Made by a program: the position numbers and the translations under genes
Shown here: positions 40,461 to 48,923 of the stretch, in pieces
How the letters are laid out: the number at the start of each line of letters is the position of its first letter
Position numbering within the stretch: the first letter of the stretch is position 1
Notes under the pieces: generated by a model
Databases searched by the model: none
Told to the model about the DNA's origin: nothing
Seen by the model: the letters and a program-made list of their open reading frames with translations, nothing else
Origin: Ectobacillus ponti
Lineage (GTDB): Bacteria; Bacillota; Bacilli; Bacillales; Bacillaceae_G
Length of the DNA stretch: 64,000 nucleotides
Reading direction: 5' to 3'
Assembly: GCF_024294785.1 (NCBI RefSeq)
Contig: NZ_JANCLT010000002.1
Span: 186,001 to 250,000 of the forward strand

Positions 40461-41557
40461 TGTGGATGAGGCGCTTTTTCATCCCGATCCTCCTGATTCT
40501 GGCCCTTGCATCGGCTTGGATTTGGCAGCAGCTGCAGAACCAAGCCAGCCGGCCTCCTGCTTCCCCATCCCTGCCCGTCACCAATCCGACGGAGCGATTC
40601 ATCCTGCAGAAGCTGCAGAATCCAAATGGAACACTGGCCACCTACGTGAAGCCCCGGACAGAGACGGATTCGGACCTGGCCGCCGGGCGTGACGCACTGT
40701 CGGAATCCTCCGGGCTTTGGCTGCTGTATCAGCTTGAAAAAGGGGATGCAGCAGCGTTTGACCAGCACTGGAAAATCGTCCAGCAATACTTTCTGATGAA
40801 GGACGGCCTGTTGCTGTGGAAGGTGGACCAGGATGGAACTCCCGGCACACAGGTGAATGCGCTCATTGATGACTGGAGAATTGCCGAAGCGCTGTATGGG
40901 GCTTCCGTGAAGTTCAAGAACCCGGCCTACAAGGAGGACGCCAACCGGATTTGCCGGGCCGTACAGCGCTATAACCGCGCCGGCTCCTTCTATGTGGATT
41001 TCTATGACAGCATAAGCCAGACCCAGGAGGAATCACTGACCGTTTCCTACATCAATCCTGCCGCCATCCGGCTGGCCGAGGACAATGGGGCTATCCCGGG
41101 CGGCTCTTATCAGGAGGCTGTTGATTTCCTGAAGAATTTGCCAACTCGTGGCTGGGCTTTTCCCATCCGCTATACGAAGGGGAGCTTTTCCTATGACCAG
41201 GATATCAATCTCATTGACCAATCCTACGTCGCCTATCATCGGATACTGGCAGGAATTCCGTCCCCAGAGTACCTGCAATTCCTGAAGGAAAAGCTGCAGC
41301 CGAACGGGCGGCTGTACGGACACTATGCACTGGGGACAGGCAAGCCCTCTGTAAACTATGAGTCTGCCGCGCTGTACGCGCTCACCATTTTGTTTCTGCT
41401 GGAATCTGATGAGCCGGACCTTGCCGGGAAGCTGTACAAGAGAATGCAGCAGCTGCGCGATTCCCAGACTGGTGCCTACGGCTATGATAATGGCAACACC
41501 CACATTTTTGACAATCTACTCCCGCTGCTGGCCCAGCAGCAGATAGAGCCCTCTTAA
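40460..41557 (+). CDS. GH8-like glycoside hydrolase (YdaJ-like)
   Basis: A 365-residue protein with an N-terminal signal anchor (FFIPILLILALASAWIW) and an (alpha/alpha)6-type domain like family GH8. DALSESSGLWLLYQL holds the expected general acid Glu, and LIDDWRIAEALYGA corresponds to the DADxxIAxAL motif of the family. Bacterial EPS loci often carry a GH8 enzyme (as BcsZ does in cellulose operons) that trims the polymer during export. The ATG overlaps the synthase stop (TGATG). Confidence 0.8.
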   Translation: MWMRRFFIPILLILALASAWIWQQLQNQASRPPASPSLPVTNPTERFILQKLQNPNGTLATYVKPRTETDSDLAAGRDALSESSGLWLLYQLEKGDAAAFDQHWKIVQQYFLMKDGLLLWKVDQDGTPGTQVNALIDDWRIAEALYGASVKFKNPAYKEDANRICRAVQRYNRAGSFYVDFYDSISQTQEESLTVSYINPAAIRLAEDNGAIPGGSYQEAVDFLKNLPTRGWAFPIRYTKGSFSYDQDINLIDQSYVAYHRILAGIPSPEYLQFLKEKLQPNGRLYGHYALGTGKPSVNYESAALYALTILFLLESDEPDLAGKLYKRMQQLRDSQTGAYGYDNGNTHIFDNLLPLLAQQQIEPS

Positions 41558-41581
41558 ACGGTTTTCCGCCTTTTAAGAGGG
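41549..41581 (+). repeat. Inverted repeat at the end of the GH8 gene
   Basis: CCCTCTTAAA and TTTAAGAGGG form a perfect 10-bp stem around 13 bases, including the GH8 stop codon. No T-run follows, so it is not a classical terminator. It may stabilise the upstream mRNA or lower expression of the next gene. Confidence 0.65.
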
Positions 41582-41610
41582 TCATATCCCAAAACTTAAG
41601 GAGGGTCTCT

Positions 41611-41925
41611 ATGAAAAAATTATTCCTGCTGTTTACCATTCTGCTCCTGTGGCTTCAAGTGCCGCACCCCCAAGCCGCTGCCGCCCCCAAAGCAAAAGTG
41701 CCTCTTCTGCATCAAAGCCAGCCCGCCGGCGCAGCCGACCTCTCCCTTCCCCGTCAAAATCCTCCCGGTACAGACTCAAACAATCTGCTTCAATCCATCA
41801 TCCCCAAGCTGCACTCCCTCAGCACAAGCACCATCATTCTCATCGCAAGCCTAGCCGTACTCGGATTTACGGCCAATATTGCCTTTCTGCTTTGGAGAAG
41901 CCGGCGGAGCACAAAGAGGGAATAG
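41611..41925 (+). CDS. Small secreted/membrane protein at the end of the EPS operon
   Basis: A 104-residue protein: signal peptide (about 1-24, ending AAA), a Pro/Ser-rich extracytoplasmic stretch of about 45 residues, then a single C-terminal transmembrane helix (IILIASLAVLGFTANIAFLLW) and a basic tail RRSTKRE. No recognisable domain. AAGGAGG precedes the ATG by six bases. It occupies the place where B. subtilis has YdaN but is far too small and unlike the BcsB-type YdaN. Confidence 0.65.
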   Translation: MKKLFLLFTILLLWLQVPHPQAAAAPKAKVPLLHQSQPAGAADLSLPRQNPPGTDSNNLLQSIIPKLHSLSTSTIILIASLAVLGFTANIAFLLWRSRRSTKRE

Positions 41926-42050
41926 CAGCGCAGCGGCCTTCTGTTCAGGAGAACCCGCACGTAAGTCCTGAATGCGAACGACTGATGGCCTCTCTTGCAA
42001 CCGAGTTATCATCATAGATACCAAACCTTCAATCGCTTTCTACGAATACA

Positions 42051-42086
42051 GGGAACCTCCATCTATGGGGGCTCCCCCTTCCTTTT
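42051..42086 (+). terminator. Intrinsic terminator of the EPS operon
   Basis: GGGAACCTCCAT and ATGGGGGCTCCC pair with one mismatch and one wobble, followed on the plus strand by CCTTCCTTTTT. It lies about 125 bases after the last EPS gene. Confidence 0.6.
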
Positions 42087-42094
42087 TAACAACA

Positions 42095-42787
42095 TTATAT
42101 CAGTATGTCTTTGAAATGCTTTAACGCTTCTCGCTTACTCAGTGGTTTCAATTGATGGTTGGCAACAAAAGATATGACGTTTTCAGGGCGCGTTTTGGCA
42201 TATTCCCGCAATATCCAGCCAATCGCCTTTTGTACAAAAAATTCATCGCTATTTGCCCGTCTTATAATATATCGGAATAGGCGTTCTTCATCTGTTTCAC
42301 TTTTAAAATAGAGCTGATACAAGATCGCTGACCGCTGTAACCAGATATTTTCATCATCAATCCATTTATCAGCAAACGACAGAACGAGCTCCCTATTATT
42401 TGAAAACATATAACCTATAATATGAGGGGAAAGCACATCAACCGTATCCCACCACGATTTTTTTAAGATTAAATCTGACAGCCATGGCATATCAGCAGTG
42501 GTTAATTCCTTTTTTGTTTTCGCTAGGATATCAAGGGCCGCTTTTTGATATTCACGTTCTGGAAGATCCCAGAGCATATAGATGACATCATGCAGTTCTT
42601 CTTTTCTTGGCAGCCCATTTTCTTTGATAAATTGATTGGTTAACCTTCGACGTTCCGGTGTTCGAATCCCTAAAAAGCTGAATTGGTTTCTCACATAATT
42701 CTTAGACCATTGAGCATATGCTTCATCAGCGTATTGTGAATATAAATGAATCATTTCTTGAACGTATGACCGAACTGAATGAGCCAC
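42095..42787 (-). CDS. DNA alkylation repair protein (AlkD-like HEAT repeat)
   Basis: A 230-residue AlkD-family protein built of HEAT-like helical pairs; AlkD glycosylases excise bulky or cationic N3/N7-alkylated purines. Family marks include LGIRTPERRRL near residue 40, SWWDTVDVLSPHIIG (with the W and D that line the active groove), NIWLQRSAILYQL and AIGWILREYAK. The gene is visibly richer in A and T than its neighbours, suggesting different ancestry. GGTGAT sits just before the ATG. Confidence 0.88.
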   Translation of the reverse strand: MAHSVRSYVQEMIHLYSQYADEAYAQWSKNYVRNQFSFLGIRTPERRRLTNQFIKENGLPRKEELHDVIYMLWDLPEREYQKAALDILAKTKKELTTADMPWLSDLILKKSWWDTVDVLSPHIIGYMFSNNRELVLSFADKWIDDENIWLQRSAILYQLYFKSETDEERLFRYIIRRANSDEFFVQKAIGWILREYAKTRPENVISFVANHQLKPLSKREALKHFKDILI

Positions 42788-43013
42788 TACTAAACATCAC
42801 CTTTCATCTCGTTGCTTCATCATTTCAACCACAAAGGGAGCATGGCGCTCCCTGCTCTTTCCTTATGGTTCAGGGAATAAGGAGGTTAAGCGGACCAAGG
42901 GGCTGTCTTCTCATAATATAGCCATTTTCAGCAAAGAAGCTTCAATATCTCGTATTGCCCAGGTTCAGAAACAGGACGATTGCGGAAAGATGTATGCAAA
43001 GAATGCCTCATAT
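42788..43013. other. Intergenic DNA without recognisable gene
   Basis: About 225 bases upstream of the AlkD gene. Frames here are short and lack ribosome sites. I see nothing definite apart from the terminator that follows. Confidence 0.5.
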
Positions 43014-43058
43014 AAAAAGTCCGTTTTCCTCGTACGTGAAGAGGAAAACGGACTTTTT
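43014..43058. terminator. Long perfect terminator hairpin
   Basis: An 18-bp perfect stem (43014-43031 with 43041-43058) flanked by A and T runs. It lies after the S9 peptidase stop on the minus strand and can work on both strands. Confidence 0.88.
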
Positions 43059-43091
43059 CATGTGCCATGAATCATGGACAAACAAGTTTCT

Positions 43092-45050
43092 TCATTGTAT
43101 ATACGTGTCAAACCAATCAACAATATAGTCCAAACGGCTCTTGCGCAGGCTTGGCCGGCCGCTGCGGGACAGCTCGTGGTTCTCCTCCGGGAAACGGATG
43201 AATGTCGTTTCCTTGCCAAGGCGCTTCAGCGCAATGAACAGCTGCTCCCCCTGCTCAATCGGGCAGCGGTAATCCTTCTCGCTGTGCAAAATCAACAGCG
43301 GTGTCTCCACCTGCTTCACATAGGCAAGCGGCGAATGCTTCCACAGCGTGTCCACATCACCGAGGTCAGCCGCAACCTGCCATTCGGTGAAGTAATAGCC
43401 GATGTCACTGACACCATAAAAGCTGATCCAGTTGGAAATGGAACGCTGCGTGACTGCGGCCTTGAAGCGGTTTGTATGGCCGACAATCCAGTTTGTCAGA
43501 AATCCGCCGTAGCTTCCGCCCGTGACGGCAAGGCGTGCTTCGTCAATGAAATCGTAGTTGGCAAGCACATGGTCCACCGCCAGCATCACATCCTCATAAT
43601 CGCCGCCGCCATAGTCGCCGCGCACCGCATCGACAAAGGCCTGGCCGTAGCCATGGCTTCCTCTTGGATTCACGTACAGGACTGCATAGCCCTTCCCTGC
43701 CAGAATCTGAAACTCGTTCATATACGTGTTGCCGTACATCGCGTGCGGGCCGCCGTGAATTTCCAGCACAAGCGGATACTTCTTGCCTTCCTCGAAACCG
43801 GCGGGCTTCATCAGCCAGCCCTGCACCTCCCAGCCCTTGGCCCCGGCATAGGTGAAGGCTTCCGGCTTCGACAGTGCAAAATCCTCGTTCGCCGCAGTCA
43901 GCTTGGCTGACAGACATTCATCACCCAAGGACAGCAGGTACAAATCGCCGATTTCCGTCGGTGTGCTGATGGCTGCCACTGCTGTTTGTGACGCGGAATG
44001 GATGGAGAGTCCGTAGAAATGCTGCTCCCCTGTATACATCGGTTGGATGTCCCCGTTCAGGCCTACCGTATACAGATTGGTGCTGCCCTGCTCGGTCACC
44101 AGGCAATAGAGACTGCTGTCATCCGCCCAAGTGATGGCAGGAGCTGCTGCCCCCTGCTGGAAATCACCGATCATCAAGTCTCCCACCGGCACATCCCATG
44201 ATGCGGTATGGCAGCATAACGTGCCGGCTGCCGTGTCATACAGCCAAAGCTTGGGCAGCGTTGCATTTTCATACGTCCGCTCATGACCGGTCATGGCCAC
44301 GTATGTGCCATCTGGCGACCACACCGCATGCTCGAAATACCCGCGGCCCCCTGTCACAGACTGCAGCTCCTTACTGGCAACGTCCAAAAGCAGCACATCC
44401 TGATGGAACGACAAATCCTGGTCTTCGCTGATGTTGGCCCCCACCGCCAGCTGTGCGCCATCCGGCGACCAGCTGTACAGCCGCACATCATAGCGGGCAT
44501 CCGTCAGCTGCGTCAGCGTTCCGTTTGCCACGTCCACCATCGCAGCCTGCGCATAATTTCCGTTCCAGAAGCCTGCGGCATCCGACTTGTACTTCATCTG
44601 GGTGACTTCAAGCGGAACAGGCTGATCCGCCTGTTTCTCTTCCTTGTCAGCCACCGTGCTTCCCGGCGGCAGTGACGTGGTGAAGGCGAGCTTCGTTCCA
44701 TCCGGCGACCAGACCGGATTGCTTGCACCGCCCGGCAGGAAGGTCAGCTGTCTCGCTTCCCCGCCGTTCACACGCAGCACATACAGCTGATTCTTCCCGC
44801 TGCGATTGGAAACGAAGGCGACGCTGCTTCCATCCGGTGACCAGCGCGGTGTATGGTTGTTCCCCGTTCCAAATGTCCATTGCACGGACTCATCACTGTC
44901 CAGCTCCTGAAAAAACAGGTGGGACGTATACGCATCTGCCTCCCGGTCAATAGTTGTCACCACATACACAAACGAATGTCCATCCGGCGAAAGCTGCGGG
45001 TTCGCCACTGACTTCAGCCTGTATAAATCCTCAGCTTGTACCACTCGCAT
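43092..45050 (-). CDS. S9 family prolyl-oligopeptidase-like peptidase (YuxL-like)
   Basis: A 652-residue cytoplasmic serine peptidase of the acylaminoacyl-peptidase type, similar in size to B. subtilis YuxL. The N-terminal 390 residues form a beta-propeller with repeated WSPDG blades (for example PRWSPDGSSVAF and PVWSPDGTKLAF). The C-terminal alpha/beta hydrolase domain has GGSYGG with nucleophile Ser513, HSEKDYRCP with the acid and ENHELS with the His. The start at 45050 is chosen because GGGGG lies seven bases ahead; an ATG six bases upstream is too close. The Lrp-type regulator gene ends 17 bases upstream, so they likely form an operon. Confidence 0.88.
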   Translation of the reverse strand: MRVVQAEDLYRLKSVANPQLSPDGHSFVYVVTTIDREADAYTSHLFFQELDSDESVQWTFGTGNNHTPRWSPDGSSVAFVSNRSGKNQLYVLRVNGGEARQLTFLPGGASNPVWSPDGTKLAFTTSLPPGSTVADKEEKQADQPVPLEVTQMKYKSDAAGFWNGNYAQAAMVDVANGTLTQLTDARYDVRLYSWSPDGAQLAVGANISEDQDLSFHQDVLLLDVASKELQSVTGGRGYFEHAVWSPDGTYVAMTGHERTYENATLPKLWLYDTAAGTLCCHTASWDVPVGDLMIGDFQQGAAAPAITWADDSSLYCLVTEQGSTNLYTVGLNGDIQPMYTGEQHFYGLSIHSASQTAVAAISTPTEIGDLYLLSLGDECLSAKLTAANEDFALSKPEAFTYAGAKGWEVQGWLMKPAGFEEGKKYPLVLEIHGGPHAMYGNTYMNEFQILAGKGYAVLYVNPRGSHGYGQAFVDAVRGDYGGGDYEDVMLAVDHVLANYDFIDEARLAVTGGSYGGFLTNWIVGHTNRFKAAVTQRSISNWISFYGVSDIGYYFTEWQVAADLGDVDTLWKHSPLAYVKQVETPLLILHSEKDYRCPIEQGEQLFIALKRLGKETTFIRFPEENHELSRSGRPSLRKSRLDYIVDWFDTYIQ

Positions 45051-45067
45051 TCCCATTCCCCCTTCTA

Positions 45068-45514
45068 TTAAAAATAGTCGTATGTATTCTTGTAGACATC
45101 GAGCTGGATAATCGTGTTGACCTCCGTAATACACGGAATGTCGTTGATCCGGTACAGCACGCTCGTAATATCCTCCTGCCCCGGAACCGCAATCTGCACA
45201 AGAAGCGAATACGGGCCGGTAATCATGGTAATATAGCGGACCTCCCGGATTTCCTTCAGCGCGGCAATGGCCTGATGAATGGCCCGCGATGTGACCTTCA
45301 GCTGAATAATGGCACCGGACTTGATGCCGAGCGCCGTCGGATTCACCACCCCGACAACCTCCATCACCCCATGATCGATCAGATTCTTATAGCGCAGCCG
45401 GACGGTTTTCTCCGTCACATCCAGCTGGGACGCAATTTCGGTGAAGGACATTCTCCCATCCTTCGAAAGACATTTCATAATGCCGCGGTCCAGATTATCA
45501 ATTTCGTACCCCAA
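45068..45514 (-). CDS. Lrp/AsnC family transcriptional regulator
   Basis: A 148-residue regulator: N-terminal winged helix (LDRGIMKCLSKDGRMSFTEIAS, then DVTEKTVRLRYKNLIDHG) and C-terminal RAM domain (REVRYITMITGPYSLLVQIAV), which binds an amino acid or similar ligand and forms octamers. TTG start at 45512-45514 with GAGG seven bases upstream. It is just upstream of the S9 peptidase and may control it in response to peptides or amino acids; this is inference. Confidence 0.86.
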   Translation of the reverse strand: MGYEIDNLDRGIMKCLSKDGRMSFTEIASQLDVTEKTVRLRYKNLIDHGVMEVVGVVNPTALGIKSGAIIQLKVTSRAIHQAIAALKEIREVRYITMITGPYSLLVQIAVPGQEDITSVLYRINDIPCITEVNTIIQLDVYKNTYDYF

Positions 45515-45743
45515 GTAGATTCCTCATTTCGCCCTGATTCTGCCTATCTATTCCCGAAAACCATACCAAACTCTGGATTGATCCATTATTTACACAATCC
45601 ATCTTCCAATTCACTTCCTAAATCAGGAATGTAAACACATTATAGGGTGACAGCTTCCATAAAGCAACTCTTTTACCTTTCTATTCAGAATATTTTTAAC
45701 AAAGAGGGTACAATGCTCCAAGTTGATTGCCCCCACAAACGAA

Positions 45744-45776
45744 CATACCGCTTGAGGATCGGCCCCAAGCGGTACA
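45744..45776 (-). terminator. Inverted repeat downstream of the COG4705 gene
   Basis: TACCGCTTG and CAAGCGGTA form a 9-bp stem with GG/CC pairs inside, six bases after the stop codon at 45783. The T-run on the minus strand is poor, so termination strength is uncertain. Confidence 0.45.
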
Positions 45777-45782
45777 TGGTTG

Positions 45783-46976
45783 CTACTGATTCACTTTTTT
45801 CAAGGTGTTCAGAGAATCGTTCAGGGCACTTTTGCATTTGCCGGCATCCGGATTAGAGGAGCGAACAGTTGCCAGAACGCTGTCAATGGTTCCGTCAATT
45901 TTTGTCCAGGATGCGCTGTCGATTTTCCGAAGCTTCGGCTCGGCTGTATCCCATTCCTGCTCCAAGGTGTCTGCTTGCTTCTTCGCGGCATTGAAGTGAT
46001 TGGTGTTTACGTTGTTCAGCATATCCTGTTCAAGCTGAATGAAGCTTGTCAATTGGCCGGACAAGGTGGCTTGAGAAGAATCCGTTTTTGCGGCAATAGA
46101 CGCGCTCCGCCACATATAGCCGCCAATTCCCGCCACCAGGAACAGGCACAGTACAGCGATGGTCTGTGTGGAAGCACGATTCCTGCCGGGGACTTCTGCC
46201 TCTTCCCTTTTAGCTGTGAGATCCACCTTGGTGACAGCCAGAAACACAACAATGGCCAAGATGGCAACCAGGAAAATAAGGCTGGTAATCGTAGTGCCAA
46301 GGCCTAAGCCGCCGTTATTCTTCGGCTGGGACAAGTAATCCCCCAACGATGCTCCGAGCGGGCGGGTGAGAATATAAGCAACCCAGAATGCCAGGATGCT
46401 GTCCAGCTTCAGGAGCTTCCATGCCAGAAATACGCAGGCTATGATGACGGCAACCATAATCCCTGTGTTCAGATAGCCAAGGCCCAGCTGTTCGGAATAT
46501 AAATCACCCACTGCCGTCCCAAGCGCGAAGGTGAACAGAATGGTCAGCCAATAGTAGGTCTCCCGCTTTCTCGTATAAATCGAGTGGATGGAAAGCGTTT
46601 TTTCATTGCGGTACCACAGCATAAACGTAAGCGCCAACAGCAAGGAAAAGACCAACGTACTGAGCTCCAGCGGAACTCCTAAAGCATCCGTCAAATTATC
46701 TGTTACCAGCGTGCCGAATACGCTGATCAGCACAACCGTGGTCCAGTAAATGCCCGGTTTATAGCTTGCCGCTTGAAATTGCAGATACAGTACAACAAAA
46801 AAGGCAACTCCCATAATGACCGTCGTGAGAGTCAGGCCAAATCCCAGATTGAAATTGAGAAAATCAGCAAATGTCTCACCGACCGTTGTACACAGTACCT
46901 TAATTATCCAAAAGAACATCGTGACCTCTGGCACCTTACTCAGCAAAGCCCGGTGTTCACTCTGCTTCTCTGACAT
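45783..46976 (-). CDS. COG4705-type membrane protein with C-terminal helical extension
   Basis: A 397-residue protein. The first 255 residues hold about eight transmembrane helices with motifs I associate with COG4705: KVPEVTMFFWIIKVLCTTVGE, GTLVTDNLTDALG, FALGTAVGD and AYILTRPLGASLGDYLSQP. Repeated TxGE/TDN/GD patterns suggest a duplicated, possibly metal- or cation-handling, membrane domain. A further helix at about 270-295 is followed by a soluble helical domain of about 110 residues (QLTSFIQLEQDMLNNVNTNHF to LNDSLNTLKKV), probably outside the cell. GGAGG precedes the start. Function unknown. Confidence 0.7.
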   Translation of the reverse strand: MSEKQSEHRALLSKVPEVTMFFWIIKVLCTTVGETFADFLNFNLGFGLTLTTVIMGVAFFVVLYLQFQAASYKPGIYWTTVVLISVFGTLVTDNLTDALGVPLELSTLVFSLLLALTFMLWYRNEKTLSIHSIYTRKRETYYWLTILFTFALGTAVGDLYSEQLGLGYLNTGIMVAVIIACVFLAWKLLKLDSILAFWVAYILTRPLGASLGDYLSQPKNNGGLGLGTTITSLIFLVAILAIVVFLAVTKVDLTAKREEAEVPGRNRASTQTIAVLCLFLVAGIGGYMWRSASIAAKTDSSQATLSGQLTSFIQLEQDMLNNVNTNHFNAAKKQADTLEQEWDTAEPKLRKIDSASWTKIDGTIDSVLATVRSSNPDAGKCKSALNDSLNTLKKVNQ

Positions 46977-47105
46977 ACTCTGCTCCTCCTTCGCATCATT
47001 TCATTTCCATTCTTTCCTGCAAGACGAATAACTATTTACTGCGGCTCACTCAGGAGGCGGCAGCAAATGCATGAAAGGAGAATGGGATGACCGACCATTC
47101 CAGCC

Positions 47106-47141
47106 AAAAAAACACTCTCCCGCCAGGGGAAGGCGAGAGAG
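47106..47141 (-). terminator. Intrinsic terminator of the PspA-like operon
   Basis: CTCTCCCGCC and GGCGAGAGAG arms (one wobble) around eight bases, followed on the minus strand by TGTTTTTTT. It lies 13 bases after the stop codon. Confidence 0.82.
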
Positions 47142-47153
47142 CTTCTACATCTA

Positions 47154-47798
47154 TTACTTTGCTTTCAGCTGCTCCAGCTGCTTCTGCACCTCTTCTTGCA
47201 GCTCTACGTGCTGTACAGGTGTGCCGAGAGCAGAGAAGTACTCACTGGCAGCCGCTTGGGCTTCCAGCTTCTGCACATAGGCTTCCACACGGGCAAAGCC
47301 TTTGACTGCGTTTTCTGCGTGGAAGGAAGTAAGCAGCTCACGGTTCTGCTGCTGAGTCTTCGCCGCATGTAAGCGGGATACCAGCACCAGATTCTTGAAT
47401 TGCAGCTCCTGGTATTTCTCCTGCAGCTGGTCGATTTGCTGATGCAAAGCGGCCGTCTGCTGCTTGGTTTGCTCGTAGCTTGTGCGGTACAGAGACAGCT
47501 TGTTCTCCGCCACAAGCTTCTCCTGCAACGCCAGCTTCGCCATCTGATCCTCACCACGGGATACCGCCAGCTCCGCCTGACGTGCCCGCTTCACCACCAC
47601 GCCTTCCGCTTCCGCAATCAGCGTTTCATACTTCTTTTCCAAGTACAGCTGCTGCGCCAAAGCCTGCCGCGCCTGCTCCACCTGCTGCTCCGTCTCGCGC
47701 AGATATTGCTTCAGCATGCTGACTGGATTCTCCAGCTTATCCAATGTTTCATGCACATCAGCGCTTACGATTCGTTTCACCCGATTCCAAATGCCCAT
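47154..47798 (-). CDS. PspA/IM30 (LiaH-like) family protein
   Basis: A protein of about 214 residues, almost all alpha-helical coiled coil, of the PspA/Vipp1/LiaH family that assembles into rings or rods and protects the membrane under envelope stress. The N-terminal amphipathic helix (IWNRVKRIVSADV) is followed by HETLDKLENPVSMLKQYL, the standard family opening. Long heptad-rich helices then run to the C-terminus. Two adjacent ATGs exist (47801 and 47798). The second has better spacing from GGAGG (seven bases), and both overlap the upstream stop. Partner: the membrane protein encoded immediately upstream. Confidence 0.88.
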   Translation of the reverse strand: MGIWNRVKRIVSADVHETLDKLENPVSMLKQYLRETEQQVEQARQALAQQLYLEKKYETLIAEAEGVVVKRARQAELAVSRGEDQMAKLALQEKLVAENKLSLYRTSYEQTKQQTAALHQQIDQLQEKYQELQFKNLVLVSRLHAAKTQQQNRELLTSFHAENAVKGFARVEAYVQKLEAQAAASEYFSALGTPVQHVELQEEVQKQLEQLKAK

Positions 47799-48361
47799 CA
47801 TTTCTCCTCCTTACGAATGTTTTGTTCCCATTGATCCAACAGCGCAGCATTCTGGCTGCTGATTTCAGGGAAATCATGAGCTCCAAAGCTCTCCGGCACA
47901 AGCTCATCCTGCTGCTTGACTCTCTTATAGAGCCACACTGCACCAGCCACAAGCGCGATCACCGGCAGCAATGGCAGCGCGCCAAGCGCTACAAGCGCCA
48001 GACCTGTCCATCTCTTCGCCTTGCTTCCCTCCGACTTTCTCAACACAAGCCAGCCAGCAATGAGAAGCAGCAGCTCTGCACCGAAAGCAACCGGCATGCC
48101 GTCCCACTCTTCCTCATGCTCCTTGCCTTCTCCGTGACGGCCTCTTTCCTTCTCGCCGCCCCATGACTGCTCCTGCTTGACACGGGAGAACTGCTTCTCA
48201 CCCTGATGGAACTGAGCCACAGCCACCTGCCGCTTCTCATGCTTCCCGCCTTCCATGCTGAGCGCATGCATGCCAACGAACAGGGCACCTGCCAGCACCG
48301 GGATGAGCAGAAGCCATGCCAGCCAACGGAATCGGCTTTTCTTCTTGCTTTTCTCCTTCAT
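47798..48361 (-). CDS. Three-helix membrane protein coupled to the PspA-like gene
   Basis: A 187-residue membrane protein with a basic start (MKEKSKKKSRFRW), helix 1 (LAWLLLIPVLAGALFVGMHAL), an extracytoplasmic loop of about 55 residues very rich in charged residues and His (KERGRHGEGKEHEEEWDG), two more helices (about 90-106 and 118-143) and a cytoplasmic tail of about 40 residues. No known family recognised. Its stop overlaps the PspA-like start, so it is probably the membrane anchor or stress sensor for that protein; this is inference. AAGGAGG precedes the ATG. Confidence 0.7.
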   Translation of the reverse strand: MKEKSKKKSRFRWLAWLLLIPVLAGALFVGMHALSMEGGKHEKRQVAVAQFHQGEKQFSRVKQEQSWGGEKERGRHGEGKEHEEEWDGMPVAFGAELLLLIAGWLVLRKSEGSKAKRWTGLALVALGALPLLPVIALVAGAVWLYKRVKQQDELVPESFGAHDFPEISSQNAALLDQWEQNIRKEEK

Positions 48362-48647
48362 CTTGCCACCTCCTTACTCTATGCCCAGTATAGAGCGCTT
48401 GGGTGGGAGGAACATGAAGGCTTGATGATGAGAGCATAAGAATGAAATAAGAAGACTCTCATTTTTGCGGCGTGCCCTTGCCATAGCACAAGCACCGGAG
48501 CGCAAAACTTCTTTTCCACCCTTTCATTTCTGCACTTTCCCCAGGGGATATGGAGAATTTCACAGGACACCATCCGCAGCTTCCCTCTTTGCTGCGAGGA
48601 TTGGAATGGATTACAGTAGGCTTATACCATTCAGAGGGGGAACCAGG

Positions 48648-48866
48648 TTGAACAGACGGCTCTTTCAAGTGACATTTACCCTAAAAGAAAACAACCTCCA
48701 GCAGGTGGTGGCCGCCCGGAACCAAGAGGAGGTTCTCGCCTTTGTGGAACAAATGATGCGCGCAAATCCTGACGGACACTTGAGAATTGGCGGCGTATCC
48801 ATTTCCATCCCGTCCATCCAATACATCAAGGTCCATGCCCTCCGGGAGTCCCTGATGCAGCACTAA
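48648..48866 (+). CDS. Small protein, first of three related genes
   Basis: A 72-residue protein: RRLFQVTFTLKENNLQQVVA (two strands), then EEVLAFVEQMMRANPDGHL (helix), then IGGVSISIPSIQYIKVHALR (strands). The layout and key phrases recur in the genes at 49148 and 49411. TTG start at 48648 with GAGGGGG seven bases upstream; longer upstream frame has no ribosome site. Function unknown. It has its own strong terminator and so its own transcript. Confidence 0.65.
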   Translation: MNRRLFQVTFTLKENNLQQVVAARNQEEVLAFVEQMMRANPDGHLRIGGVSISIPSIQYIKVHALRESLMQH

Positions 48867-48875
48867 GTCTCTCCA

Positions 48876-48923
48876 GAAACGAAAAAATCAGCATAGACCT
48901 GCCTATGCTGATTTTTTCGTTTC
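48876..48923 (+). terminator. Intrinsic terminator after the first small gene
   Basis: A near-perfect 21-bp stem (48876-48896 with 48903-48923) with internal A-run and T-run, usable in both directions. Confidence 0.88.

Noticed and set aside
42900-43010. Possible gene remnant between AlkD and the S9 peptidase
   Set aside because: A short plus-strand stretch reads as plausible peptide but has no start signal, no family match I recognise and stops in the terminator.
47087-47305. Plus-strand frame with a good-looking ribosome site (AAAGGAG)
   Set aside because: It runs through the PspA terminator and antisense into the PspA-like gene; the peptide is low-complexity.
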